Of a stretch of 64,000 bases of DNA, positions 29,506 to 51,833 are shown in pieces. This stretch comes from Ianthella basta. Taxonomy: Eukaryota; Porifera; Demospongiae; Verongiida; Ianthellidae. The first letter of the stretch is position 1. The number at the start of each line of letters is the position of its first letter. Made by a program: the position numbers and the translations under genes. The notes beneath the pieces are model-generated. The model did not search any database. It worked only from the letters and a program-made list of their open reading frames with translations, and had not been told where the DNA came from. The stretch is taken from NCBI GenBank assembly GCA_964019415.1, contig OZ025874.1, positions 8,275,349 to 8,339,348 of the forward strand, written 5' to 3'.

Positions 29506-31457
29506 ATGCGTTTCAGAGCCAAAATGCACAACACTGCCAACATCTTACAACTCACTAGTGAGTTTTGTGCTGTTTGCTTAAGTGCATGCTGTGATTTTCC
29601 ATAGCACGTGCTAGCAATTCTTGTTTAATTAATGCCACTACAGAACTTGTGACTACAATATCACGCAGTGCACGTCAGTGCGTACTGCGTCTCTCCGAGG
29701 ACAAGGTTTCCTTTGCCTCACTTGAGAGTGGAGTGTTGGGCGGAGTCAATCTCTGGTGTGAGCTGTCACAGGTCCGTCCACTCTTCTGTATTAGACTACA
29801 GACTTTTGCAGCACGTACACATTGGCATACTTTCATATAAATCCATATACATGTGTGTGGCATCTTGAATACTCTATCCTCCTCCTTGCCTCATTGTAAA
29901 TCATCTCACCTGGACCTAGCCTTGTTCACCTCGGTGTTCAAACACTACATCATAGAATGATGCCAGTTCGTGCCCCAGATGTACTCTTCTCATGTACATT
30001 CACCTCCTCCCTTCCACAACTGTTATAATGATGTTTTGTTTTTGCACTTTGGCCACTACACTAATCATCTTGTTTGTCTCTTTATTGTTTGTGAATAGAC
30101 AGTGACTGTAGCTGTCAGCGAGTTACTGCTTTGTGTTGTCAGTTACTGGTGCACTTTGTACCATCTGTCTCTCTCAGTAGTCGTCAACATGCCTCACCTA
30201 AGGCCTAGTGTGATGTGGTCTCCTTTACAGGCTGACTACTTTGATGAGTATCGCATTGAGGGGCGGGATGAGCGAAATGAGATCTACTTGGAGGTACCGC
30301 TGGACCAGATGACTCGAGCATTCCGTTCAGCACACAGCGCACAAGTGCTTAAAATGAAGTTGGCAAGAAAGGAGGGTGCCTTGCTTTGCTTTGAGATCCT
30401 ACAGGTAACACCAGTGTTTTGCTCACTAGGGGACCCAAAATGGATAGAGGTGACACGGGGTGACAGGAATAAGGGATTGAACTAGATGATATATGAAATG
30501 TAGAATAGTCTATGGTGGAATCTATGTGGTGTGTATACTACTAAAAGGTATTGTTGAACTGTTGTCAGCTAGTACTGAGGAGTGATATACCTCATGTTAG
30601 TAGTATGTTAGTAGGTAAGATCGCCTCCTAAGCAAGTTGAATTGTGAAGTATGTAGGTTGGCAACTTGTTACCACTGGTACTCTACTGGTTCCCCCCCCC
30701 CCCCCCCCCCTCTGTGCACTCCTCCCCCATTTCCCCTGTCAGCCAACCTCCTCCAGCACGCAGCGCCATCTTGCCATTGACGTCCCCGTTGCCATGGTAC
30801 CACCCAGGCTATGGGAGGACTATCAGGAGCCAAAGATGCCTGACATTGATGTCAGCATCTACCTTCCCTCTCTTCGCTCGTTGAAGACTAATGTGGATCG
30901 CATGAAGAACCTTGCTCCCCAACTGGTAGGGCTCCTGTGAGGGTGAGGTGCATAATGTGAAATGGGTGTGCCATTTGTATTGACAGACTCCTCCCCCCGC
31001 CCCCTACCATGGTGTAGTTCATAAGTGCTAACATGTGTGGCAACCTCACACTACGAGTGGAGACCGAGACTGTGGCAGTCAATGTACTCTACTCCAACCT
31101 AAAGAACCACTTATTTGGTGAGAGCACAGATGGATGGGGGAAGGGGGGGGGATTTGATGTTACTTATTCTACCATCCTGTCACAGGAGGTGATGAGGAGG
31201 GGAGCCAGGGTAGGGCAGAGGCTATGCACGAAGCATGTGTGGATATCAGGAGGTTCTCACAGGTCCTGGCGTCACAGTTTGTACCCGCAAAAGTGATCTG
31301 CAGTGAGCTCCTCCTCCTCATAAACCATGTATGCCTTAGATCACTATGAACCTCTTGTTCTCTGTGTGCAGATATCGTCCATGACAAGGCTGTTCAAGTA
31401 TTTCTCCTTCACGAGGACATCTGTTTAATGTATTTCTTCCCGTCTGTGCGTAGATGA
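29506..31457 (+). CDS. HUS1: Checkpoint clamp protein HUS1
   Basis: Subunit of the RAD9-RAD1-HUS1 (9-1-1) PCNA-like clamp that signals DNA damage to ATR. Seven exons: 29506-29557, 29644-29771, 30231-30404, 30743-30925, 31018-31117, 31186-31302 and 31372-31457, giving 279 aa against 280 in human. The start MRFRAK matches human MKFRAK. Other blocks: LWCELSQ, RNEIYLEVPLDQMTRAFRSA, DVSIYLPSLRSLK, VDIRRFSQVLASQ, and the last exon VQVFLLHEDICLMYFFPSV. For exon 6 I chose the donor at 31302 (CA|GTGAGC) because it joins in frame to ICNIVHDKAVQV, as in human; a later GT at 31329 breaks the frame. Confidence 0.93.
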
Positions 31458-33433
<1,976 letters not shown>

Positions 33434-33635
33434 CGGCCCACTCCATGTATGTAACTGTATTATGACACCATTTTTGAACCCTTTAATTGTGTTGCACTAC
33501 TTGTACAGTTTTAGTAATTGCAATATTGCACCTTGTACATGCATTGGTGTACCTGTGCTGCTAGCTGGTGGGAAAGAATGCTAAGTCCTGTAAGCTACTG
33601 TTTCAACACATTTAGTATTGTTTATCCGCTGCCCT

Positions 33636-35292
33636 TCAATAATCATCGTACTCATCATACTCCACTGTGCCCTCTGGTACCGTAACCTGTTTCACATCCT
33701 CGTCGTCGATCTCTCCTTTCTCCTCCTCCTCCTCATTGTTGCCTTCTGGTGGCTCCATGGACTGCAGCGGGGGGCGGCGTGGAGCCAGGGGGTTGGTCCA
33801 CCCACCCTCAGGGGCATCAGTGAAGGCAGGGTTGACACCAGCTCCCCAGCCCCCGGCTACACCGAACATGGGATTGTGGCGGTGTGTCCCAATGTTCTGA
33901 CGTCGTCTGTGAAACACAGCATGAGAGATTGGTCATATCTGTGCATATGTCTGCATACTGGTAGGGTGCATGCTACCCTATACATCCATGCATCCCCCCC
34001 CCCCCCCCCCACACACACACACCTGTACGCAACCTGCTGGCTCTGCTCAGGCTTAAGTCGTCGGTGAGCAATGGTCTCTGTCTGGGTGAATTTGCAAATG
34101 TAAATCACCAGACCAATTGCTGCACCCGCTAGCACAATGAACACCACTCCCAACACAGAGCAAACAATGATCACAACTAAATTTGGTGGAGGGAAGGGAA
34201 GGGAAGAATATAATGGAATGTAGGCGGGCAGATTGCATAGGAGTGAGTGTACAACATACTCAAAATCTCATTGGCCAGCTGTCCATTGCTTGCATCTGTG
34301 AAACAGCAAGCAAGGGCAAATAACACAGGCACACAGGTAGATTCTCACCACCGTGGGTATCCATCTACAAAGCTAACCCACTCCAAGACTTACCAGCAAC
34401 ACAACTGCCTTCAGACATGGAATATCCAGTACCGCAGGTGAAGCAGGTGCTGACACTACATGTAGCACACCCAGTATTGCACCCTGCAGGAGGGAACAGT
34501 ACAGGACATCTGGCTAGTAAAAAGAACCAAGTATTTTATCCAGCTTGCTCTGAAAGTTACTTTTAGACACTCTATTAGCTATGGATGTTGGAGCTGGATT
34601 CAGCCATGATTGCGTATACATTCATTGCAAAAGGCTCCTCAGGTCAAAGCGCGAGTTCTACTATGGATGAAACGACTAGACCAACACTCAACATCATAAC
34701 TATGAGAGTGCAACTCAATACACCTACGTATACGGCATATCTGTAATAAGAACACGGCGTTGCGCCGTAGCTATTCTAGGAACACTCAAGCCACACACTT
34801 ATCTACTGCCACACCAAATCACTATGTATTTATAGTAGGCATAGGTTCGTGATTCTGTCACACCAATCTATGTAGTGCGTGCTGTTCCTTCGGCCCTGCT
34901 GTCCCTGGCATGTACAGTGACTCACGCTGGCAGTGTCCAGTGGGAGTTGTTGACGTGCCCGGGACGTTCACAACACAAGCCTGACATGTACCGTCAGGAA
35001 TATCCCGAGCGTGTACCTCAGAAGTATTGTCTGCCCCTATGAGCTCCCAACCGTCTGTGGGCGTACACTGGTAGTCCAGCAAATAACCCGTGATGTAGGC
35101 CGTTGCAGCAACGTAAGCATCTCTGCTGGCTGTTTGGGCAGTGCAGGAGAAGACGACAGAATCCCCTTCCGGGGCTTGAGGCGAACGTTGGTTTCGATTT
35201 GCTCTCACGGTGGTCCTGGATATGAGATCACTGCAGTCCTGTCCGGCTGCAGAGGCGCAGAGCGCCACAAGGACGAGAGCTACTACTACCAT
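33636..35292 (-). CDS. Unrecognised type I membrane protein with cytoplasmic NPxF motifs
   Basis: Five exons in transcript order: 35292-34926, 34483-34394, 34295-34260, 34176-34023 and 33906-33636, giving 305 aa. A signal peptide (MVVVALVLVALCASAAGQ) is followed by a Cys-containing extracellular part of about 100 aa. Exon 2 encodes a compact Cys-rich module with spacing CxxxCxxCxxxxCxxCxxGYxxxxxxC, like furin-like or growth-factor-receptor Cys repeats. Then come a short stalk and one transmembrane helix (about 165-190, VIIVCSVLGVVFIVLAG). The roughly 115-residue cytoplasmic tail carries NPMF and NPAF, a Pro-rich part, an acidic EEEEE run, and ends EYDEYDDY. I recognise no family. A surface receptor or cargo-sorting protein is inference from this layout. 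The exon 4 donor is the first GT of a GT/G-rich run. Confidence 0.7.
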
Positions 35293-35352
35293 GGCCGTTC
35301 CCTCTCGAGACACGCCCTGCTGATCTTGCAGGGGTGGGGCTAGGATGATAAA
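35293..35352. promoter_or_regulatory. 60-bp shared promoter gap, membrane protein / RNF14
   Basis: Divergent start codons 60 bp apart. The RNF14 ATG lies in TAAAATGGCGGCC, a near-perfect YY1/TISU core. Confidence 0.6.
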
Positions 35353-36699
35353 ATGGCGGCCTACCCCCGTGTGGAGGCGGTGGAAGAAGAGATTGAATTT
35401 CTGAGGAATGTCTACCCAGATCCCGGGGAGTTTTCCTGGGACGCATCCACAGGACGAGGTTCGCTGAATGTACACGTAGACACAAGTGGTAGCGTCAATA
35501 TGCAACTGAAGTGGAAAGGAACACCATACCGCCCTTCCATCCAAGTTTGCCATTTGCCTCCCATAAGGTTGGACTTTAGCATAGGAGCGCGTTATCCGGA
35601 ATCTGAACCTCCCGAATTCACTCTGTCGTGCTGCTGGGTGAACTTTAGCTCCCTAGGGAAGCTGTGTAAGCTGCTGGACGCTTCATGGAGCCCCGGGGCT
35701 GTAGCTCTGTTTGACTGGGCCACACTGCTAGACAGCGAGGGGCAATCCCTGCTGCCTGGGCCCACGCAGGGGGCGGAGTACCATTTCGAGGTGGAGGATC
35801 CTGCAGAGGTAGAGGGCTGGGACATGCGAGCGGTGCAAGATGTCCCTGATCTAGCAGCACTGCTTCCCCGCCTGGTTGAGTATGACCGGAAGAGGTGTGA
35901 TGCACTGTTTAGGGAGCAGCGCGTAGCCTGCTGCATCTGCTGCACCACACAGGTGGGTGCTGTGTGTCGGAGGGTCCCTGGGTGCGGTCACATCTTTTGT
36001 GTGCAGTGCTTGGAGGCGCACGCTACATCTCGAATTGGGGCTGGGTTGATAGCTCCAGTGTGTTGCCCAGGCGTGGACTGCTCACAGGTGCTTCCCCATG
36101 GGATGGTGCAGGAGCTGCTCCCAGCCCAGGCCTTTGCTCGATTTGATCAGCTCCTGCTGCAGAAGTCACTGGATTGTATGGAGGATGTCACTTATTGCCC
36201 ACTCCCCTTCTGCCGGCACCCCAACATTAAGGATAAGGAGTTGCATATGGCTATTTGTGCTAGTTGTAAGCACTGTTTCTGTACTCTTTGTCAGAAGGCA
36301 TGGCATGGGGCAGAAACAGGCTGTGACATTCCTCAGGAAATGTTTGAGGAGGTTCGTGAACAGTATGAGGAGGGGACGGCAGAGGAGAAGGCAGCACTGG
36401 AAAAGAGATATGGAAAGAAGCTCCGAAAAGTGCTGGAACAGCTGGCCACTTCAAAGTGGCTGGAAGACAATGCCAAGCGCTGTCCATGGTGCAGTGTATA
36501 CTGTGACAAGTGTGATGGCTGTAACAAGATGACTTGCGGCTCCTGTGGTGGGTATTTCTGTTGGCTCTGTTTGGAGCGTCTTGGACCTTCCAATCCTTAT
36601 CGACATTATGCTTATGGCCCTGGGCACTGTGCTGGTCGTCTCTTTGAGGGGCTGGTGAACTTTCCCCCTCAAGCTGGTGAGGACAATGATTTGGATTAG
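35353..36699 (+). CDS. RNF14: RWD-RBR E3 ubiquitin ligase, RNF14 type (intronless)
   Basis: Single open frame of 448 aa (human RNF14 is 474). Residues about 10-125 form an RWD domain (EEEIEFLRNVYP, LPPIRLDFSIGARYPESEPP, WVNFSSLGKLCKLLD). RING1 starts CCICCTTQVGAVCRRVPGC and is followed by GHIFCVQCL; the in-between-RING region contains CPLPFCRHPN and HCFCTLCQKAWHG; RING2/Rcat is CPWCSVYCDKCDGCNKMTC plus CGSCGGYFCWLCL, with the catalytic Cys in NKMTC. This is the RING-HECT hybrid mechanism with a ubiquitin thioester on RING2. Most other genes in the window have several introns; this one has none. All zinc ligands look intact, so it is not a decayed retrocopy. Confidence 0.95.
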   Translation: MAAYPRVEAVEEEIEFLRNVYPDPGEFSWDASTGRGSLNVHVDTSGSVNMQLKWKGTPYRPSIQVCHLPPIRLDFSIGARYPESEPPEFTLSCCWVNFSSLGKLCKLLDASWSPGAVALFDWATLLDSEGQSLLPGPTQGAEYHFEVEDPAEVEGWDMRAVQDVPDLAALLPRLVEYDRKRCDALFREQRVACCICCTTQVGAVCRRVPGCGHIFCVQCLEAHATSRIGAGLIAPVCCPGVDCSQVLPHGMVQELLPAQAFARFDQLLLQKSLDCMEDVTYCPLPFCRHPNIKDKELHMAICASCKHCFCTLCQKAWHGAETGCDIPQEMFEEVREQYEEGTAEEKAALEKRYGKKLRKVLEQLATSKWLEDNAKRCPWCSVYCDKCDGCNKMTCGSCGGYFCWLCLERLGPSNPYRHYAYGPGHCAGRLFEGLVNFPPQAGEDNDLD

Positions 36700-37355
36700 C
36701 ACTGCACAGCCAAGCCAAGCCAGGCTCATCATTTCACTACAGCTTCACATCTTTTCACGGACTTATCTTTTCACTGTTTGCATCACTTTGACAGCGGATA
36801 TAGACTTTGAGATCTTTGTTGCTATTCATGAATTTCATGTCACCAAACATGTCAACAGCTTACTACTGCATTGGATATTACTTGCAGAGTATATAATGTT
36901 GGCTAACATTAATGTGTATAAGTGCAGACATTTTGTATTATAAAGTTCTTGGCAATGTAGCTATAGTGGCATGCATCCAAGGACTCCAGTGATGCAGTTT
37001 AAAGCTATCTCACCTAGCCAGACCATGCAACACTTTGCTTCGACTCTGTCAGTGACTAGAGTTGGAGCAAAATGGTGGCCTGGCTATACACAAGACTAGG
37101 TTTTAGCTATATAATTGGTCCAGGTATATGTTTTTCAGCAAATTTAGCAATAATTGTCAAAGCATGCCTGTGAGATTGTGCATGCATTGCTTTAATACTT
37201 GCACTGCATAAAATGAAGTTCAAACTCTACAAACTTCTCAATAATGATGAGGTGGTCGACCATGATGAAATATAACTACTAATAATTGTTGCAATTCATT
37301 GTCCAGTAATCCTTTCTGTTTCCAAGTGTGACCATGCAGCAATGCATGTTGATTA
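36700..37355. other. Convergent 3' region between RNF14 and DHAR-like gene
   Basis: About 650 bp of AT-rich non-coding sequence between convergent stops, with AATAAAATG-type poly(A) candidates and a foldback at 37015-37086. No gene seen. Confidence 0.5.
37015..37086. repeat. Imperfect foldback (TAGCCAG...CTGGCTA)
   Basis: Outer arms TAGCCAGACCAT / ATGGTGGCCTGGCTA and inner arms TTTGCTTCGACTCT / AGAGTTGGAGCAAA are inverted copies with a few mismatches. The core matches part of the perfect hairpin at 409-459. This may be a degenerate copy of a small foldback element. Confidence 0.55.
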
Positions 37356-38018
37356 TCACTCAAAGTACTTGGCCCAAGTGTGCAGGACATAGTCCTCAGG
37401 GTAAGAGGTGTCCTTGAACTCGGGAGTGCCAAAACTATACTCCATGTACTGTGATAGGGCTGGCATGTTGTTGAAGGCTGTGTAGCCCATGTAGTGCAAA
37501 GCCACTATACGAATCTGGAACAGGCGTGGGAGCAGGTAGCAATCAGGTACGGACCATACAGCACTGCATAGGAGGGGGCCTGGTCCCTTAGCCAGGAGGG
37601 CGTCTATTTTGTTGAGCTCTTGTGTAAGCGCCTGCTCCAGCTCCGCTTTGTTTGCATCGGCATTCTTGAAATTCTTGGCGTACTTGCTAAAGTCGTTGAA
37701 TACGTTGTCGGTTGCATCCAGCGCCGCCTTCCAGCCTTCTGGCTTGAGCGAGGGGTTGGGGTAAGTCTCGTCCACGTAGTCAACTATTTCTGCTGATTGC
37801 GTGAACATTTTGCCATCGGCGGTACGCAGCACTGGTACCGTACCCGCGGGGTTCAACTCCAGAAACCACGCCGGCTTGTTGTACAGGTCCACAAACACAA
37901 GCTCTGGGTTGATGCCTTTGATGCGGAACGCCAGGTTAGCGCGGTGCGAGAACGGACAATCTCCCAGATCCTTACCCCCAGGTCCAGCCTTGACGTACAG
38001 TTTCGGAAGATCAGCCAT
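37356..38018 (-). CDS. Glutathione-transferase-fold protein, DHAR/CLIC type (intronless)
   Basis: Single open frame of 220 aa. The N-terminal thioredoxin-like domain has a GDCPFSHR active-site motif with the catalytic Cys of dehydroascorbate reductases and CLICs, then KPAWFLELNPAGTVPVL with the cis-Pro, and the helix start TQSAEIVDYVDETYP. The all-helical C-terminal domain follows (SVPDCYLLPRLFQ). The combination KPxWFLxxNPxGxVPVL and LLPRLFQ resembles DHARs of plants and algae more than animal CLIC or omega GSTs. Likely role: glutathione-dependent thiol reduction, perhaps recycling of dehydroascorbate. A Val replaces the Asp commonly seen in the SVxDxxLxP part of this family. No introns. Start context CAAAATGGC. 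DHAR versus CLIC assignment is inference. Confidence 0.85.
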   Translation of the reverse strand: MADLPKLYVKAGPGGKDLGDCPFSHRANLAFRIKGINPELVFVDLYNKPAWFLELNPAGTVPVLRTADGKMFTQSAEIVDYVDETYPNPSLKPEGWKAALDATDNVFNDFSKYAKNFKNADANKAELEQALTQELNKIDALLAKGPGPLLCSAVWSVPDCYLLPRLFQIRIVALHYMGYTAFNNMPALSQYMEYSFGTPEFKDTSYPEDYVLHTWAKYFE

Positions 38019-38429
38019 TTTGCGTTGGTGGGAACAACTTCACTTTGGCAAAATGGAAGTTGAAATGGTCCTTTAAAATCTTTGCTGAGTCATTCTCCTT
38101 CGTATAAATAAATTAGTATGGGATATATAGCCTATATTATTGTATGCTTAAGTACACGAAGTACATTATTTATTCGAAGCGAACTGAATAGGTAAGGGAC
38201 TGGAGAGCAACCCTCCACTTTGTAGTTTGCTTAGCGCCTCTGAGGAGCTGCTAAGCGATGTATGTAGTGTGCGAGTATGTGTAAGGATGAGAGATTCATT
38301 GTATTGATGCTATGTAATGGTGCGGTGCTGTGGGCGCGCGCAGTGTCCTGTCACACAAGCAGCCATGCTGTGGGGAAATTTTTGTGTGGTCATGTGATGG
38401 TGTGTGTGCCCCGGTGTGTGCAGGTGGGG
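38019..38429. promoter_or_regulatory. Divergent promoter region, DHAR-like / CUL1
   Basis: 411 bp between divergent start codons. A non-coding CUL1 exon is likely, because a consensus acceptor (GTGTGTGCAG|GTGGGG) lies six bases before the CUL1 ATG. No other coding sequence is visible. Confidence 0.45.
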
Positions 38430-43306
<4,877 letters not shown>

Positions 43307-43435
43307 CCCCAAAGCTAGCCGTCACTGGCAGCAGGACACGTAACGGCCCTCCCCCATCTCATCTCCTCACACTTGCCATCACTAACATTCTGGTACATTC
43401 AATCCATGATATAAAGCATGTAATTATTCTCAGTC

Positions 43436-46328
<2,893 letters not shown>

Positions 46329-46421
46329 TTTGATCCGGTACAGTTTGTTTACAGTTGGAATTCAGATTGTAGGAGAATCGTCAATTGGAAGCTGGGATAT
46401 TCGTGCTTACACGTGAATAAA
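46329..46421. promoter_or_regulatory. 93-bp shared promoter gap, GGPS1 / RPL23
   Basis: Divergent starts of a prenyl synthase and a ribosomal protein gene. The GGPS1 ATG is in CAAAATGGC, the RPL23 ATG in TAAAATGTC. A pyrimidine-initiator (TOP) motif for RPL23 is not obvious. Confidence 0.55.
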
Positions 46422-48765
<2,344 letters not shown>

Positions 48766-49071
48766 CTGCAGTGTGTAATGGACTTGACTGTGTATTTTGC
48801 CATGTAATGTGGAAATGTTATTCATTGAATGGAGCTATCAGTGGCCACATTGTCGATTGCCTACAGCCACTGCAATTTTGCAGAAATGGCATGAGTATAT
48901 GACACATACTTTAGCTTGCATGACTGTGAAACATGTACAAGCATTGCTTGCTCAGCATAATTGGTGTCTGAAGTGGCATTTTCCCCCGTTATACAACACA
49001 GCAGTAATACACACACCATCAGTACACGTGTCACTACAGTACCATGCAGAGCAGGTGCGGTGTTCTGTACG
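48766..49071. other. Convergent 3' region between RPL23 and TTC16
   Basis: 306 bp between facing stops. No gene visible; expected to hold the 3' UTRs of both genes. Confidence 0.5.
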
Positions 49072-51623
49072 TCATCTCTTTCGCGACAAGTCAGTGGCAT
49101 GGAGTGGCTGCACTGTTCGTGAGCCCAGCCTAATTTCCTGAGGAGCAGGATCCAGCTTTGACTGGGAGGGTCCCAAATTGGGGCGGGTCTGGAACATTTC
49201 ACAAACAGTTTTGTCATTCTGGAAGGATAGGGCACGCGTCACAAGACATTCATGCACACATCTGTACACAGGAGTAGCTGTAGAATGGGCACCCACCGCT
49301 TTCTTGGAGTAGATAAGTGCCTTGTGAAACTTGCTCTCTTGTAGGCACTCTTTCTTGTCTGGCATGATTCCTGTTGCCAAGGAGATGGGGAGCGGAGTGG
49401 CGACCTCATGTTTATCCTGTACTACAGGGACAGCTGGTTTCTGCTCATTGTGAGCGGATGGGTACTCGTCCAGGGTGGGTATATCGGAGGAGTGCCCCAG
49501 CTCGGAAGAGTCGATGGCATTGAGTTCAATTCCATACTCTGCATCATCCCCCTCTCCCCTCTTCACACTGCTGTCCACTATAGTGGACGGGGTCTGGTTG
49601 AGAGAAGCACATTTAGCTATCATGGCAGTCAGCTCTGTGCGGACCTTGACAGCCTCGCGGGTCTGGAGGACATCCTTGGCTGGCTGACCGGGAAGGACCC
49701 TGGCCAGGAGAGCCTGAGCTTCCTGTCCCTCAGGGTCCAGAGTCAAGGCACAAATGATGTCCCTCTGGGCACCCACTGTCTCCTAGCAGAGGGCGGAGCT
49801 GACAGTTGGGGAGCTGGCAACACGGCCCACACAACCTGAACACTGTACCTGTCTTAGGTGCCTCAGCGTGGCTCGGCAAACGTAGAAGCGACTGACTTTA
49901 GGGTTGCACTCAATGGCCCGAGTGAAGTGCTTTAGTGCGTCGGGTGCCTGCTTGCCTCTGAAAGCTTGCACACCTGCATCGCAGTGTGTCACAGCCAGTT
50001 GGGTCCTCACAGACCAGTCCCATGGGGCCAGCGACATTGCCTCTTCAAAATCAGCAATGGCAAAGGGTAGGTCTTGCAGCCGATAGAAGCAGGCTATGTA
50101 AGGGAGAAGGGAATGGAGGGGAGCTTGTTGAGTCAAGGAGTCTGCAGTGGTAGATGGTGCTGGACATCAGCAGCCTACTCACCTCCTCTGTTTGTGTACA
50201 ACACTCTCTCGTGCTTCTCTGCGTCAATAGACTGGTTGAGAAGCTGCACCGCATCTTTGTACTTTGCCTTCCTGCATCGCACCAAGGAGGGTGAAGACGG
50301 AGCGGGTTGGAGTTCAGTTGGAGATGAGAGGACACTCTACACCCTACACTGTATGCAGATCAGCTGGTGTGCCACTGACCTGAAGAGAGACACAGCCACG
50401 TCATTGTATGTGAGGGCTAGCTGGCGGATGGCCAGTTTAACAGTGGGATGGTCCAGGGACAACCTGCACTGGTGTATGGCCTGGTGGAAGTCTTCCTGTG
50501 CACGAGTGAAGCTACCTAGCTGACGATGCAGACTCCCCCTGGAGAGGTGTAGTGCATTGCATGTGAAGCAGTAGACACCAACACACAGTCACACACACAT
50601 CATGGGTGAGACTTGCAAGCACCTAAACACATGGTATTCAGCGAGGATGGGGTTCCTCTCAATGGCAGAGGAGATCTTTCTAATGGCTTCCTCTTTACGT
50701 CCCTCTAGACTCAGCTCTAGTGCTTGAGTCCGCATTGTGACAGCCTCCTTCTGAAGGCTGTCCAGAAGAGCTTTAGCTCCTCTATGCCTCCCATCACTCT
50801 TTACCAGAGCTTGCTGCACATCTTGATAGCACTGGGGCATCTGTGCAAAGCACTCACACTGAAATAGTCGTCCACAGCATCATCACTAGACAGCAGATTG
50901 GCAATCTAGAGCATGTCACTCACCTTGCCAAGTTCACAGCTCAGCCGAGCACGTACAACGTAGAGGTCTGCATTGGCAGGGTGCTGCTTAAGAGCAGCCT
51001 CTACCTCATGCATACACTGGGCAGGCTGGTCCAAGGTGTGCAAGCAAGCAATGCACTTGAGGCGAGGGGCGAGACATGATGGGTCAAGGGCGCAGAGACT
51101 CTGGAACTTCTCCAAAGCTAGATAAGGCATGCCCTCCCTGAAGAGAGTCTCTCCATGGAGGTAGAGAGCCAGTGACAGTCTCTGAAGGACTGTGTCCTTG
51201 CATGCACCAGAGGGAAGGAGGGTCAGAGCATGCCGGAGATTGGTGACAGCAGAGCTGGGGTCTCCCAGCAGCAAGCTTGCTTCTGCTCTCTTCACAAAGT
51301 ACTGTTGGTTGTTGGGATCAAGGCTGATGGCTTTGGTGAGAAGAGACAGGGCTGATGCATATTCATGGTTGTGGAAAGCATTCTCCACCGCCGCGTGGCT
51401 GAGCAGAGGGGGAACGAGAATGGATAAGGCACGGGCTCCGGTGTGGGCTAGCCACGGTAGCACGTACACCAAGTCTAACGGTACGTACTGCATAAAATAC
51501 AGTGGTCTATTAAACATCAGAGTCTCACAGATTGTCTGCTTTAATGCTCAGTATTTCCGAGACAGATGTCCATGTTGCCTCCGAAGTTCGCTTTCCTTCG
51601 TCAGTCGTAGTGTGTGCTGCCAT
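49072..51623 (-). CDS. TTC16: Tetratricopeptide repeat protein, TTC16 type
   Basis: Seven exons in transcript order: 51623-51529, 51398-50924, 50840-50623, 50538-50380, 50271-50183, 50093-49849 and 49782-49072, giving 663 aa. Multiple TPR helices: YASALSLLTKAISLDPNNQQ, DPSSAVTNLRHALTLLP, RKEEAIRKISSAIERNPILA, LPFAIADFEEAMSLAPWDW, APDALKHFTRAIECNP. Order and signature stretches (LQRLSLALYLHGETLF, NADLYVVRARL, LARVLPGQPAKDVL) match vertebrate TTC16. The C-terminal 190 residues are low-complexity and polar, as in TTC16. Function is poorly known; TPRs are protein-binding scaffolds, and vertebrate TTC16 is linked to ciliated tissues, so a ciliary role is inference. Confidence 0.88.
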
Positions 51624-51833
51624 GTTCAGATAACCACTTGCATCTTCTGCGAATTAACACTGCTAGACGTCCACATCATTGCAAAGCTGGCGCCATTTGC
51701 AAGTTTCAGCCCATGTTTCTACGTACGTGACGGTTTAGCATATCTTTATGACGCTGACGCACGTGATGCTTCATAGTTCGCCAAACTAGCGGCCGTTTTG
51801 TAGCCAGCTGGATCTGCCGGATAGCGCACTGCC
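51624..51833. promoter_or_regulatory. 210-bp divergent promoter, TTC16 / IRS-DOK-like adaptor
   Basis: Gap between divergent start codons. No TATA box or conserved coding sequence visible. Confidence 0.45.

Noticed and set aside
31303-31328. Longer HUS1 exon 6 ending ELLLLINH
   Set aside because: Puts the last exon in the wrong frame. The GTGAGC donor at 31303 restores the conserved C-terminus.
35592-36732. Long antisense frames opposite RNF14
   Set aside because: Shadows of the strong coding frame on the + strand; no similarity to known proteins.
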